From Rahnella ecdela (GTDB lineage Bacteria; Pseudomonadota; Gammaproteobacteria; Enterobacterales; Enterobacteriaceae), in assembly GCF_019049625.1 (NCBI RefSeq), contig NZ_JAFMOY010000123.1, positions 1 through 64,000 on the forward strand: a stretch of 64,000 nt of DNA, read 5' to 3'. Position numbers and translations under genes: made by a program. Shown piece by piece: positions 9,045 through 18,394 of the stretch (position 1 is the first letter of the stretch; every line of letters begins with the position of its first letter). The notes below the pieces were generated by a model that was not told the DNA's origin, ran no database searches, and saw only the letters and a list, made by a program, of their open reading frames with translations.

Positions 9045-10220
9045 TTAGCCTGCATTGGCATGGATAACGTCAGCAATGATGGCGTTGACCGGTGCCAGAT
9101 CCAGCGTCAGTGCTGAAGTCTGATACAACGGTTCGGTACGGACTTTATCGGCCAGCACCAGACCATCACGGTTCTGAGTATCAACGGTTACCAGTGTTGA
9201 TAAACCGATACGCAGCGGATGTTCTGCCACTTCCTGATCGTTAAGTTCGATACGAACCGGCAGACGCTGAACCACTTTAATCCAGTTGCCGGTCGCATTC
9301 TGTGCCGGTAGCAGCGAGAACGCGCCGCCGGTACCCATATCCATACCGACGACTTTGCCATGATATTTCACGTCATCGCCATACATATCGCTGACCACGG
9401 TCGCCATCTGGCCAATACGCATATTCGCCACCTGGGTTTCTTTAAAGTTGGCATCGACCCAGATGTGGTGAGCCGGAACCACCGCCATCAGAGATGTCGT
9501 CGGGCTGATCTGCTGACCGATTTGTACGGCACGGCGTGAAACGAAACCGTCAATCGGGCTGCGCACTTTGGTACGTTGCAGGGCAAGCCATGCGTCACGA
9601 ACCTGAGCTGCGGCTTGCAAAACCTGCGGCTGTTTATCGACCGGTGTTTCCAGAATCATCGCCTGATTGGCGTTGTATTGCTGAACGGCGACATCGTATT
9701 GCGCTTTCGCGGTATCGACGGCGTCACGGGCGTGTTGCAGTTCTTCACGGCCAATCGCATCGACATTACCCAGCACGACGCGGCGCTTGAGGTCTGTCTG
9801 TGCCTGTTGCAGCTGAGTCTGTCGCAACGCGATATTGGCCTGATACTGCTTACCGTTGATGATTAACTGATGCGTCTGACGCACGCTGTTGGCCAGCGCC
9901 GTTTTAGAGCGCTCGAAAGCCTGCTCTGCATCGGTCGGATCGATAGTGACCAGCACGTCGCCTTTTTTCACAAAGTCAGTGCTGTCGAAATTAACGTCGG
10001 TCACGCTGCCCGACACCTGCGCCATAATCTGCACCTGATTACCGGCGACATACGCATCGTCGGTAGACTGGAAATGACGCAGCACCAGCAGCCAGTAGAA
10101 CAGGTAGGCGATGGCGATAATAATGAAAATCCCGGTTAACAAGAGCATCGCGACTTTGCGCGTTTTTTTCTTATTCTTCGGAGCTTGCGGCGTTGCCTGA
10201 GTTTCGGCATTTGCGCTCAT
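9045..10220 (-). CDS. emrA: Efflux periplasmic adaptor EmrA (HlyD/MFP family)
   Basis: Membrane-fusion protein linking EmrB to the outer-membrane channel. The 391-residue product has a short cytosolic N-terminus, one membrane anchor (about residues 26-46), the beta-barrel/lipoyl half-motif starting TDDAYVAGNQVQI, a long helical hairpin and the second lipoyl half. ATG at 10220 gives the E. coli N-terminus MSANAETQ and has GGAGAAG 6 bases upstream; longer in-frame starts were rejected. It lies 25 bp after the OMF gene. Confidence 0.97.
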   Translation of the reverse strand: MSANAETQATPQAPKNKKKTRKVAMLLLTGIFIIIAIAYLFYWLLVLRHFQSTDDAYVAGNQVQIMAQVSGSVTDVNFDSTDFVKKGDVLVTIDPTDAEQAFERSKTALANSVRQTHQLIINGKQYQANIALRQTQLQQAQTDLKRRVVLGNVDAIGREELQHARDAVDTAKAQYDVAVQQYNANQAMILETPVDKQPQVLQAAAQVRDAWLALQRTKVRSPIDGFVSRRAVQIGQQISPTTSLMAVVPAHHIWVDANFKETQVANMRIGQMATVVSDMYGDDVKYHGKVVGMDMGTGGAFSLLPAQNATGNWIKVVQRLPVRIELNDQEVAEHPLRIGLSTLVTVDTQNRDGLVLADKVRTEPLYQTSALTLDLAPVNAIIADVIHANAG

Positions 10221-10245
10221 GGTCTTCTCCACACTGAGTCTTTTA

Positions 10246-11700
10246 TTATGATTTTTGGTCCGCAGCCGGGGCCTGATAGCCACCCCCAAGCGCACGGATG
10301 AGACTGATTTTTGCCTGCATCAACTGACTGCTGGCGTTGAGTTGCGCCTGTTGTTGTTGCAGGAGCGCTGACTGGCTGCTTAACAGCTCATCCCGTCCGA
10401 TGACGCCAGCGTTGTATCTTGCATCTGAAACGCGATACACCTCTTCGAGCGACTTAGCGGCAGAAGATGCCTGCTGCAATTGTTCCGCGCTGCTTTTCGA
10501 GACTGTAATGGCATCCGCAGTTTGCTGAATGGCGTTCAGGATGGTCTGGTTATACGACTCAACAGACTGGTCATATAACGCGGACTCTTCGCCCAGTTTT
10601 GAGCGCAGCGCACCCGCGTGGAAAATTGGCAGCGATATGGCTGGCGCGATATTCCAGGCCTCACTGGCGGCTGACAGAATATTTGGGCTGGTGCCTCCGT
10701 AGTTAGTGGTCGTCAGCCCCCCAAAGGCACTGATGGAAAGGCTTGGATAGAACTCTTTTTTCGCGGCACTGACCCGCTGGGAATAGGATTCCACCAGATC
10801 ACGTTGTGCGGCGATGTCAGGGCGTTTACCCAGTAAATCCAGCGTCAGTTCGGCTTTCGGTGCCAGAGCTTCTGCCGGTGGCAACGCCACCGCATGCAGC
10901 CCGTTCATGGCATCCGGACCACGACCCGCGAGCGCAGAAAGCTGATGTCTCAGCTGTTCAGTTTGCGATTTCAGGTTAATGATCTGCTGTTTGGCGCTGT
11001 CGGCCTGAGCCTGAGTTTGTTGCGGAATTTCAATGCCATAAACGCCTGCCTGATATTGCGCTTTACGCAAATCTGCCAGATGCTGGTTGTTATCCACTTC
11101 GTGTTGCAGAACATCCTGCAAAGCAAGGTTGGCCTGCAACTGATAATAGGCTGACGCCACCGAACTGGTCAGCGTCAGAGCGGCTTCTGCCTGTTCAGCA
11201 CGGGCAGAATCCACCTGTGCTTTCGCGGCATTCACCTGATCGCGGTATTTACCCCACCAGTCAAACTCATAGCTCAGATTCAGCCCGAGGCTGTTGCTGC
11301 TGTCGAAGATAGGCGCTTCGGGATAACTTGTCAGGAACGGCGGGATTGTGTTTTTTGCTACACGTTCGCGTCGTGTCGAGGCATTGAGATCCAGATACGG
11401 GCCATTGGCGGCATCGGCTTCTCCCATCACGCTCTGTGCTTCGCGTACGCGAGCGGCGGCCTGACGTAATGACGGCGAGTTTTGCAACGTCGTGGTCATC
11501 AGGTTATCCAGCTGCGGGTCATTAAGACTACGCCACCACTGAGGGCCGAGGGTCAGAGAACTGACTTTTGCCTGCTGCAGATGAAGCTGTTGCGTATCCA
11601 GCAGCGACGACTGAGGAGCAATATTATTACTGGAGGCGCAGCCGGCCAAAATCAAAACGGCAAACAGCGGCGTAAGCCTCCAGCGAGCTTGGAGTGACAT
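10246..11700 (-). CDS. Outer-membrane factor lipoprotein (NodT/OprM type) of the emr operon
   Basis: A 484-residue TolC-like channel with a signal peptide and lipobox LILAG-C (Cys21), followed by two OEP repeats (about 50-260 and 275-470). It sits between emrR and emrA, so the operon codes for its own third component. E. coli emrRAB lacks this gene and uses TolC. It ends in GGGYQAP near the C-terminus, a common NodT-family ending. Cognate pairing with EmrAB is inferred from gene order; promiscuous use by other pumps is possible. Confidence 0.9.
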   Translation of the reverse strand: MSLQARWRLTPLFAVLILAGCASSNNIAPQSSLLDTQQLHLQQAKVSSLTLGPQWWRSLNDPQLDNLMTTTLQNSPSLRQAAARVREAQSVMGEADAANGPYLDLNASTRRERVAKNTIPPFLTSYPEAPIFDSSNSLGLNLSYEFDWWGKYRDQVNAAKAQVDSARAEQAEAALTLTSSVASAYYQLQANLALQDVLQHEVDNNQHLADLRKAQYQAGVYGIEIPQQTQAQADSAKQQIINLKSQTEQLRHQLSALAGRGPDAMNGLHAVALPPAEALAPKAELTLDLLGKRPDIAAQRDLVESYSQRVSAAKKEFYPSLSISAFGGLTTTNYGGTSPNILSAASEAWNIAPAISLPIFHAGALRSKLGEESALYDQSVESYNQTILNAIQQTADAITVSKSSAEQLQQASSAAKSLEEVYRVSDARYNAGVIGRDELLSSQSALLQQQQAQLNASSQLMQAKISLIRALGGGYQAPAADQKS

Positions 11701-11723
11701 GTGTAGTTTACCTGAACAGAAAT

Positions 11724-12245
11724 TTAGAATTGTTGTAGTGCTGTTGCATCCATCTGATCAAGGCGAGTTAACAGTTTGCGGGTCAGGGTTTCTAACTGCT
11801 TCTGTTCATCAGCGTCTAAAGTTGACCAGAGAAAATGCAGACTCTTGTGTTGAGGCGGCAGTAACTTCTGGATAAAGGCTTCTCCGTCTGCTGTCAGGTG
11901 CAAATGCAGGCAGCGGCGGTCGTTATCGCTCTCACGACGTTCAATCCATCCGCGTTTTTCCAGCTCATCCGCAATGCGGGTGGCGTTAGTACGGGAGGAA
12001 CCCAGCGCAGAGCTGAGCTCAGAAGGCTGAATGCTGTGACTTTCCTGCGCATCAAGGGTGAGTAACGCCATAAACAGCGTTTCATTAATCCCTTGTGCTT
12101 TCAGCATTTTATTGCGGTTTTCAAGCAATTTACTTTGCATGTGCATACACAAGCGGGTCAGCAAAATTTCCTGATAAGGAAAGTCTTTTTGCTTTTTGGC
12201 CCGGAAATTTAACATGTTTTCAATTGGCGCGAACGAACTGTCCAT
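11724..12245 (-). CDS. emrR: MarR-family repressor EmrR (MprA)
   Basis: A winged-helix repressor of the emr operon that, in E. coli, releases DNA on binding CCCP, salicylate or similar compounds. The 173-residue product matches E. coli EmrR over nearly its whole length; the DNA-reading part is [22 protein letters not shown] and the wing holds the DNDRR motif. ATG at 12245 follows GAGG and gives the family N-terminus MDSSF; the longer frame from 12302 was rejected. It precedes the OMF gene by 23 bp. Confidence 0.96.
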   Translation of the reverse strand: MDSSFAPIENMLNFRAKKQKDFPYQEILLTRLCMHMQSKLLENRNKMLKAQGINETLFMALLTLDAQESHSIQPSELSSALGSSRTNATRIADELEKRGWIERRESDNDRRCLHLHLTADGEAFIQKLLPPQHKSLHFLWSTLDADEQKQLETLTRKLLTRLDQMDATALQQF

Positions 12246-12303
12246 ATGAGAAGCCTCATTAGTTACAGATGACATAGTAACGATGGTAATTAATAATATC
12301 AAT

Positions 12304-12346
12304 GTTATGAATCACCAATTCTTTAGCAATTAGTGTTATTCATAAC
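12304..12346. promoter_or_regulatory. Inverted repeat upstream of emrR, candidate EmrR operator
   Basis: GTTATGAAT (12304-12312) and ATTCATAAC (12338-12346) form a perfect 9-bp inverted repeat with a 25-base AT-rich spacer, 59-101 bp upstream of the emrR start. MarR-type repressors bind inverted repeats in their own promoters, so autoregulation is plausible; the assignment is inference. Confidence 0.4.
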
Positions 12347-12420
12347 TCCGGTGAATTATTCGATGTTTAATGTATTCGGCAGAGTTGGCCGTACTGTTAC
12401 TCTGCGGTAAAAAATGATCT

Positions 12421-12762
12421 TCAGCCTGCGGCCAACAGCATCACTTTGAACACCAGTCCGTACACCAGCGCGCCGGTCAGTGTGGCAATAATGATGCTTT
12501 TGGTTCGCCAGAAAATCAGCGCAAGCAGCACGAATCCGGCCAGTGAAGGCAGCAGTTTTTGCTGATCGCGCAGAATTTCCGGCGTGCTTGAAACCACCAG
12601 CAGCGCGCAAATAGATGCGATACCGATGCTGTCTAGCACGCGGGACAGAGGGCCACTTTTCGGCCCGGGTTTCTGCCTTGCGCCTATGCGCAAAGGCAAA
12701 TACCGGAACAGGTAATTCACGGTGCCGACCAGCAGACAAACCAGAATGACATTAGTGCTCAT
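12421..12762 (-). CDS. ygaH: L-valine exporter small subunit YgaH (AzlD type)
   Basis: A 113-residue membrane protein with about four hydrophobic segments and the RYLPLRIG motif near residue 20, typical of AzlD/YgaH. With YgaZ it forms the branched-chain amino-acid exporter shown in E. coli to export L-valine. Its start overlaps the end of ygaZ by 11 bp, indicating translational coupling. E. coli has the same order ygaZ-ygaH-emrR. Confidence 0.93.
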   Translation of the reverse strand: MSTNVILVCLLVGTVNYLFRYLPLRIGARQKPGPKSGPLSRVLDSIGIASICALLVVSSTPEILRDQQKLLPSLAGFVLLALIFWRTKSIIIATLTGALVYGLVFKVMLLAAG

Positions 12763-13513
12763 CTGAGGTTATCTCCGTGGCAGAAGGGGATTGAGAGCGT
12801 TGCAGCAAAGCGGCAAGGCAACCTGCGGCGAGGCCGCAGCCGATAGCGGCGGGGATCGACCAGAACAACAGTCCGCCCAGCGCACCGGCCAGTGACGAGA
12901 CAAATACCATGCTTTGCTGGCGTTTAAATGCTGCGAGCAGAAAACTCAGAAACAGCGCCGGTAACATAAAGCCGAGTGCGGCTTCGATGGCCGGAAAATT
13001 TTCCAGTGGCCCGTTACCAAACAGCGCACCCACCGCCGTGCCGAATACCCATGAAAGCCATGAGGAAAGCGCAATGCCGCACATCCAGTTTTCGCTCCAG
13101 CTGCGTTTATCGCGGATAAGCTTGGCGGTGGCCGCGGCGAATACTTCATCCGTCAGGCCAAATGCCCACAGCGCGGTTTTTTTGCCCTTGAGTTTTCCCG
13201 CCAGACGGTTTCGCAGCGACGGGCCGTACAGCACATGCCGCACATCCATTGCCATAACGGTCAGGGCAGAAATCCACAGAGACATTCCGGCGCTGAGCAG
13301 CGCGGTGATGACAAACTGGCTGGCGCCAGCATAGATAAGAACGGAAAAAAGCAGACTTTCAGCTGGAGTGAATCCCAGTTTGACGGCACTAAGGCCAAAT
13401 GCAAAAGCGATGGGCAGATAGCCAATGACAATAGGCAGACTATCGGTAATACCTTGTGTGAAAGTTGAAACACGGACGGGGTCGGGTGCTTCGAGATCTG
13501 GGTTGCTTTGCAT
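12752..13513 (-). CDS. ygaZ: L-valine exporter large subunit YgaZ (AzlC type)
   Basis: A 253-residue inner-membrane protein with the AzlC signature: SLPIVIGYLPIAFAFGL near residues 23-39, GASQFV, the MDVRHVLYGPSLR motif and ALGFMLPALF. It forms the exporter with YgaH, whose gene overlaps its 3' end. Length and sequence match E. coli YgaZ (245) apart from a slightly longer N-terminus. Confidence 0.94.
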   Translation of the reverse strand: MQSNPDLEAPDPVRVSTFTQGITDSLPIVIGYLPIAFAFGLSAVKLGFTPAESLLFSVLIYAGASQFVITALLSAGMSLWISALTVMAMDVRHVLYGPSLRNRLAGKLKGKKTALWAFGLTDEVFAAATAKLIRDKRSWSENWMCGIALSSWLSWVFGTAVGALFGNGPLENFPAIEAALGFMLPALFLSFLLAAFKRQQSMVFVSSLAGALGGLLFWSIPAAIGCGLAAGCLAALLQRSQSPSATEITSDEH

Positions 13514-13642
13514 GGGTGTTTAAAACATTGTGAAACCGGATGAGTTCCGGCAAATAATTCATGGCGCAAACATTACCAGACTGTAAGTATTGTTAACACC
13601 CTTTGGTTCAAATAAATTTCTAATATGATTATTCGCAAGCTA

Positions 13643-13671
13643 ATCAGGAGGGGTGATGGTTCCCTCCTGAT
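13643..13671. terminator. GC-rich hairpin between the ygaY-position MFS gene and ygaZ
   Basis: ATCAGGAGGG (13643-13652) pairs with CCCTCCTGAT (13662-13671) in a perfect 10-bp stem with a 9-base loop. There is no clear T run on either strand, so it may attenuate or terminate the minus-strand MFS transcript only weakly. Confidence 0.45.
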
Positions 13672-13687
13672 GTAATTTCGTACGTTA

Positions 13688-14872
13688 TTACGCCAGTTTG
13701 TATTTATATCCCTTCAGCCAGACCAGTAAATTCAGTACACACATGATGGTGCCTGCGGCCGACACCCCATACCAGCCTGCGGTCTGATAGGCTGAAGCAG
13801 AGATCAGGGACCCCACCGCGCCACCAATAAAGTAAGTCGTCATGTAACCAGCAGTCAGGCGGTTACGCGCTTCCGGCATCGATTTGTAGATGACACTTTG
13901 GTTGGTGATGTGAACGCCCTGAACCGAAAGGTCCAAAACAATAATGCCGATAATCAGCGAAATCACCGAATGCTGACCCCAGGCGATCGCAGCCCAGGAA
14001 AGCAGCAGCAGGATCAGTCCCGCCGTGGTGGTCAGATGCGCTTTGCCCTTATCCGCCAGATGTCCTGCGCGGGTCGCCGCCAGCGCCCCAGCGGCACCTA
14101 CCAGCCCGAATAGCCCGATCACCGCTTCGGAATAGTGATACGCCGGGCCTGCCAGCAGGAACGCCATTGAGGTCCACAAAATGCTGAAGTTAGCGAAACA
14201 AAACATGCCGATAAGTGCACGTGTGCGTAAAACCGGCGTGTGGATGAACAGCGTGAAAATGGATTTCAGCAGTTGCGGATAATTAAGGTCGGTATGTTGC
14301 TGGTGTTTCGGCAGCTTGCGCCACAAGACCAGCGCCATGACGATCATCAGCGCGCTCGCCACCCAGTAAACAGTGCGCCAGCCACCCAACGACGCCAGAA
14401 GACCGGCGACAGTTCGCGCCAGCAGAATGCCCAGTAACAGACCGGACATAATCAGCCCGACCACTTTACCGCGACGTTCCGGTTCCGCCAGCGTGGCGGC
14501 CAGCGGCACCAGAATCTGCGCCACGACCGAGAACAGCCCGGTCAGTGCCGTGCCGATCAGCATGATGGTCAGCGTGGGTGCCATAGCGGTGATCAGTAAT
14601 CCAGCGGCGGAAAGCAACGTCATCAGCACGATTAAACTGCGGCGTTCGAACATATCGCCCAGCGGCACGATAAACATCAGCCCGCAGGCATAACCAAGCT
14701 GGGCCACGGTGACGATAAAACCGGCCTGATTGACGGAAAGATCAAACGCGCGCGCGATAGTTTCGAGCAGCGGTTGCGGGTAATAGTTACTGGCGACGGC
14801 GAGCCCGGTGGCTACCGCCATCAGAATAATCAGCGCCGGGCTGAGTGCAGAATGTGTGGTCGTTTTTTTCAT
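13688..14872 (-). CDS. ygaY: MFS transporter at the ygaY position
   Basis: A 394-residue major-facilitator carrier with 12 predicted membrane segments and the loop 2-3 motif as PLGDMFERRSLIV near residue 71. Substrate unknown. It sits between the ProU genes and ygaZH, exactly where E. coli K-12 has the MFS remnant ygaX/ygaY (a pseudogene there), so I take it as an intact counterpart by position. It is flanked by its own intergenic gaps and looks monocistronic. Confidence 0.72.
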   Translation of the reverse strand: MKKTTTHSALSPALIILMAVATGLAVASNYYPQPLLETIARAFDLSVNQAGFIVTVAQLGYACGLMFIVPLGDMFERRSLIVLMTLLSAAGLLITAMAPTLTIMLIGTALTGLFSVVAQILVPLAATLAEPERRGKVVGLIMSGLLLGILLARTVAGLLASLGGWRTVYWVASALMIVMALVLWRKLPKHQQHTDLNYPQLLKSIFTLFIHTPVLRTRALIGMFCFANFSILWTSMAFLLAGPAYHYSEAVIGLFGLVGAAGALAATRAGHLADKGKAHLTTTAGLILLLLSWAAIAWGQHSVISLIIGIIVLDLSVQGVHITNQSVIYKSMPEARNRLTAGYMTTYFIGGAVGSLISASAYQTAGWYGVSAAGTIMCVLNLLVWLKGYKYKLA

Positions 14873-15007
14873 AATGGGGATAACAGATCTTATTGAAGAA
14901 GCAGGGGAATGCGAAAAACGATTATCGTTTTAGTTGAAATATTAAACCAATGAATAGTTTTCATGGCAACTATTTGGTTTTGCAATAGCGTTTTTTTTAT
15001 ACACCCA

Positions 15008-15039
15008 CAATAAAACGGGCGGGGATTTCTCCCCGCCCG
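15008..15039 (-). terminator. Terminator of the ProU operon
   Basis: A perfect 10-bp GC-rich stem (CGGGCGGGGA / TCCCCGCCCG, 4-base loop) followed on the minus strand by TTTTATTG. It closes the transcript that ends with the second proX gene. Confidence 0.9.
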
Positions 15040-15064
15040 CTGATCTTACAACGTTCGTGCTGTG

Positions 15065-16060
15065 TTATTTCGCAGCAGCCAATGATTCTTTAATCCAGCC
15101 ATCGAACACTTCCTGGTGGGCTTTGATCCAGCCGTCAGTCTGTGCGTTGATATCGGCTTCTGAATTCTGACCAGCGTGCATAGCAGCGTTCTGCGCATTA
15201 ATGTCTTTCAAAGGCAGTTTCATGATGGCAAACAGTTTTGCCGCTGCCGGGTTTTTCTCAGTCCAGGCGCGGTTCGCTACGATACGCATGGTGCTGACCG
15301 GGAAACCGTAGTTCTTGCCATTTGGCAGCTCAGTGTTGGCGTTTTTCTCGCCAGGCACCACGGAGAATGGCACCTGCAACCACACAACATCTTTGCCCGG
15401 CACCATAATGCTGCTCACCCAGTACGGCGTCCAGGTGTAATAAAACACAGGTTTGCCTTCTTTGTAGCGCGTAATGGTATCGGCGATCATCGCAGCATAG
15501 TTACCCTGATTGTTGGTCACGGTATCTTCCAGACCAAAAGCTTTCAGCTGTTCATTCAGCACCGCTTCACAACCCCAGCCTGGTGTACAACCGGTCAGAT
15601 CGGCTTTACCGTCGCCGTTGGTATCAAAAATTTTTGCCAGTTTCGGGTCTTTCAGCTGAGCGACATTGGTAATGTGATACTTATCGGCGGTTTTCTTATC
15701 AATAAGCCAGCCTTGTGCCGCGCCCGTGATATATGTGCCTTCGCGGTAAAAGACCTTATCGCCACCGGCTGCTTTGTACATTTCATCATGCAGCGGCGTC
15801 CAGTTAACGGCGGTAAAGGTCGCATCACCGGCAGCCAGAGTGGTATAGCCCACGTTGTAATCGACTTCGCGAATTGGCAGAACATCGTAGCCCAGTTTTT
15901 CCAGCGCTTTGTTTACCAGCTCAGTCTGGAAGGTTTCTTCGCTGATGCTGCTCTGAATTGGCGTAACCTTAATGCCTTTACCCGGCAGATCGGCGGCGAA
16001 GGTGGTAGCTGTGGCAAATGTTGTAAGAGCGGCGAGCGCCCAGAGTCCTGTCTTTTTCAT
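15065..16060 (-). CDS. proX: Glycine betaine/proline betaine-binding protein ProX, promoter-distal copy
   Basis: Periplasmic substrate-binding protein of ProU, 331 residues, with a signal peptide cut after TTFA and mature start ADLPGKG. Of the two tandem copies this is the closer to E. coli ProX: it keeps [11 protein letters not shown], the CTPGWGCE disulfide/Trp loop and [10 protein letters not shown], which in E. coli supply the three Trp of the aromatic betaine cage. It lies 27 bp after the other copy and is the last gene before the terminator. Whether it shares the ProVW permease or has specialised is not visible. Confidence 0.93.
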   Translation of the reverse strand: MKKTGLWALAALTTFATATTFAADLPGKGIKVTPIQSSISEETFQTELVNKALEKLGYDVLPIREVDYNVGYTTLAAGDATFTAVNWTPLHDEMYKAAGGDKVFYREGTYITGAAQGWLIDKKTADKYHITNVAQLKDPKLAKIFDTNGDGKADLTGCTPGWGCEAVLNEQLKAFGLEDTVTNNQGNYAAMIADTITRYKEGKPVFYYTWTPYWVSSIMVPGKDVVWLQVPFSVVPGEKNANTELPNGKNYGFPVSTMRIVANRAWTEKNPAAAKLFAIMKLPLKDINAQNAAMHAGQNSEADINAQTDGWIKAHQEVFDGWIKESLAAAK

Positions 16061-16087
16061 AAATTCCTCAGATTTTATCTTTGATTA

Positions 16088-17089
16088 TTATTTTGCTGCA
16101 GCAGCGGCAGCTTCTTTGATCCAGCCATCGAAGGTCGCCTGATGCGCCTTGATCCAGCCGTCGACGTGTTGCTGAATATCCTCGGAAGAAGATTCACCTT
16201 CGTGCATCCGCAAGTTCTGCGCATTCACATCAGCCAGTGGCAATTTCATGATGGCGAACAGTTTCGCGGCCGCCGGGTTTTTCTCTGCCCAGGCTTTATT
16301 CGCCACGATGTGTTCGTTGTTGACCGGGAAACCGTAGTTCTTGCCGTTCGGCAGCGTGGTGTCCATGTCTTTCAGAGAGCCCGGATTAGCAGAGAACGGC
16401 ACCGTCAGCCAGACCACGTCTTTGCCCGGTTTCATCTCGTTACTGACCCAGTACGGCGTCCAGGTGTAATAGAGCACCGGTTTGCCGGATTTAAAGCGGG
16501 TGAGGGTGTCAGCAATAATGGCCGAATAGTTGCCCTCATTTTGCGTCACGGTATCGTTCAGGCCATAAGCTTTGAGTTGTGTACTGATCACCTGACCGCA
16601 GACCCAGCCCGGATTACAGCCTGCCATATCGGCTTTACCGTCACCGTCGGCGTCAAACAATTTGGCGATTTTCGGGTCTTTCAGCTGCGACAAATCGTGG
16701 ATGTGATATTTGTCCGCGGTTTTCTTGTCGATCAGATAACCCTGCGCTGCGCCGCCGATGTACGTGCCCTGACGGTAGAATTTCTGGTCGCCACCGGCTG
16801 AGGCATACATATCTTTTTGCAGCGGATCCCAGTTCACCGCCATATAAGTGGAATCGCCACTGGCAATCGCGGTATAGGCGACGTTGTAATCCACTTCACC
16901 GGTTTGCTGAACGTCGTAGCCCAGTTCTTGCAGTGCGCGGTTAACCAGTTCGGTCTGGAAAGTTTCTTCTGCGATGGTGCTTTGCAACGGTTTGACGATC
17001 ACGCCTTTGCCCGGTAAATCAGCAGCGAAAGCGGCGGGTGTCGCAATAGATAATGCGAGGATGAGTGCTTTTTTCTGAGTTGTGCGCAT
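16088..17089 (-). CDS. ProX paralogue, promoter-proximal copy
   Basis: A second ProX-type binding protein, 333 residues, signal peptide cut after AAFA, mature start ADLPGKG. It aligns with its neighbour over the full length, but differs around the ligand site: [10 protein letters not shown] instead of [10 protein letters not shown], and CNPGWVCG instead of CTPGWGCE. The three Trp positions and the Cys pair are kept, so quaternary amine binding is likely. It follows proW by 117 bp. A shift in preferred ligand or affinity is inference. Confidence 0.9.
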   Translation of the reverse strand: MRTTQKKALILALSIATPAAFAADLPGKGVIVKPLQSTIAEETFQTELVNRALQELGYDVQQTGEVDYNVAYTAIASGDSTYMAVNWDPLQKDMYASAGGDQKFYRQGTYIGGAAQGYLIDKKTADKYHIHDLSQLKDPKIAKLFDADGDGKADMAGCNPGWVCGQVISTQLKAYGLNDTVTQNEGNYSAIIADTLTRFKSGKPVLYYTWTPYWVSNEMKPGKDVVWLTVPFSANPGSLKDMDTTLPNGKNYGFPVNNEHIVANKAWAEKNPAAAKLFAIMKLPLADVNAQNLRMHEGESSSEDIQQHVDGWIKAHQATFDGWIKEAAAAAAK

Positions 17090-17206
17090 GGTGAACCCTT
17101 ATTCTTTTTAAGTTTGTGGCTTATGAATACGTAAGAGTGGACTGCGATGTTTTAGCTTTTTGAAAGTTCCCGGCAGCGAACTGCCGGGAAAAGTGCAGCG
17201 GGTGAA

Positions 17207-18394
17207 TCAGGCTTTCTTAGTGAAAGGTTTCATCACCAGACCGACAGGACCGCGGGTGAACCAGCGGTGACCGCCTTTACTGCGACTGTCGCGACCCATC
17301 GACTGGGTGAGACGGTCAAGGATAATGGCGAGGATAACAATACCCGCACCACCGACTGATGCCAGACCCATGTCCAGACGGCCGATACCACGCAGTACCA
17401 TCTGACCCAGACCACCGACCGCGATCATCGAGGCGATAACCACCATCGACAGCGCCAGCATCAGCGTCTGGTTAATGCCGGCCATGATGGTCGGCATCGC
17501 CAGCGGCAGCTGAACTTTAAACAGCATCTGGCTCGGGCTGGAACCGAAAGATTTCGCGGCTTCGATCAGGTCTTCCGGTACCTGATTGATACCCAGAATA
17601 GTCAGACGCACCACCGGCGGCAGGGCGAAGATAATCGTCACCACCACACCCGGCACGTTCCCGATACCAAACAGCATGACGATTGGCACCAGATAGACGA
17701 ATGCAGGCGTAGTCTGCATGGCATCAAGCAATGGCCTGATAATTTTGGCGGCCCTCTGACTGCGGGCCAGCCATATGCCGAGCGGCAAGCCTATCAAAAT
17801 ACAGAAGAACAGCGAGGTCAGCACCAGCGCCAGCGTCACCATGGCCTGTGACCAGGCACCGATTGCGCCGATCAGCACCAGTGACACCAGCGTGGCAGCA
17901 CCCATACCGAAACCGGCCATTTGCCAGGCGAGCAGCGCGAAGACCAGGATCGCAATCGGTGCTGGCAGAGATTCCAGACCGTGCTGGAAACCGCTCAGTA
18001 CGAAATCGACCGGCACACGGATCCCCTGGAATACCGGGCGGAAGTTGGTCACAAGCCAGTCGATCCCGTGGGTGACCCAATGGTCTAGCGGGATCAGCGT
18101 GTTGTGAAACGGATCGAGAATATTAAAATGCTGATGATGTTCAGGCGCGACGGTCAGCCAGTCATTGGCCTGAGCTGCGGCGTGGTGCGTGGTGTCCGGA
18201 GTGCTGGTCGCGGCATCGCTGGCGCCCCCCCACGGATCGCTGCTGGCCGCGGCGTTCGCGGCAGCATCGGGCTGAGCCGCAACGCTGCTACTGGCGTTAT
18301 CGGCACCCCACGGATCGACGGACGCGTCGGGAACCTGTGCCTGAGCGGCCTGTGCGTGCTGAACAATAGTGTTATGTATGCTTGAAAGACTCAT
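17207..18394 (-). CDS. proW: ProU permease subunit ProW
   Basis: Inner-membrane permease of the osmoregulated betaine importer, 395 residues (E. coli 354). The first about 75 residues are Ala/Ser/Asp-rich and hold two DPWG units (27-30 and 53-56); E. coli ProW has a shorter tail of similar style. The binding-protein-dependent permease domain (about 165-365) carries the EAA loop as [26 protein letters not shown]. Its start overlaps the proV stop in ATGA, showing coupling. Confidence 0.96.
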   Translation of the reverse strand: MSLSSIHNTIVQHAQAAQAQVPDASVDPWGADNASSSVAAQPDAAANAAASSDPWGGASDAATSTPDTTHHAAAQANDWLTVAPEHHQHFNILDPFHNTLIPLDHWVTHGIDWLVTNFRPVFQGIRVPVDFVLSGFQHGLESLPAPIAILVFALLAWQMAGFGMGAATLVSLVLIGAIGAWSQAMVTLALVLTSLFFCILIGLPLGIWLARSQRAAKIIRPLLDAMQTTPAFVYLVPIVMLFGIGNVPGVVVTIIFALPPVVRLTILGINQVPEDLIEAAKSFGSSPSQMLFKVQLPLAMPTIMAGINQTLMLALSMVVIASMIAVGGLGQMVLRGIGRLDMGLASVGGAGIVILAIILDRLTQSMGRDSRSKGGHRWFTRGPVGLVMKPFTKKA

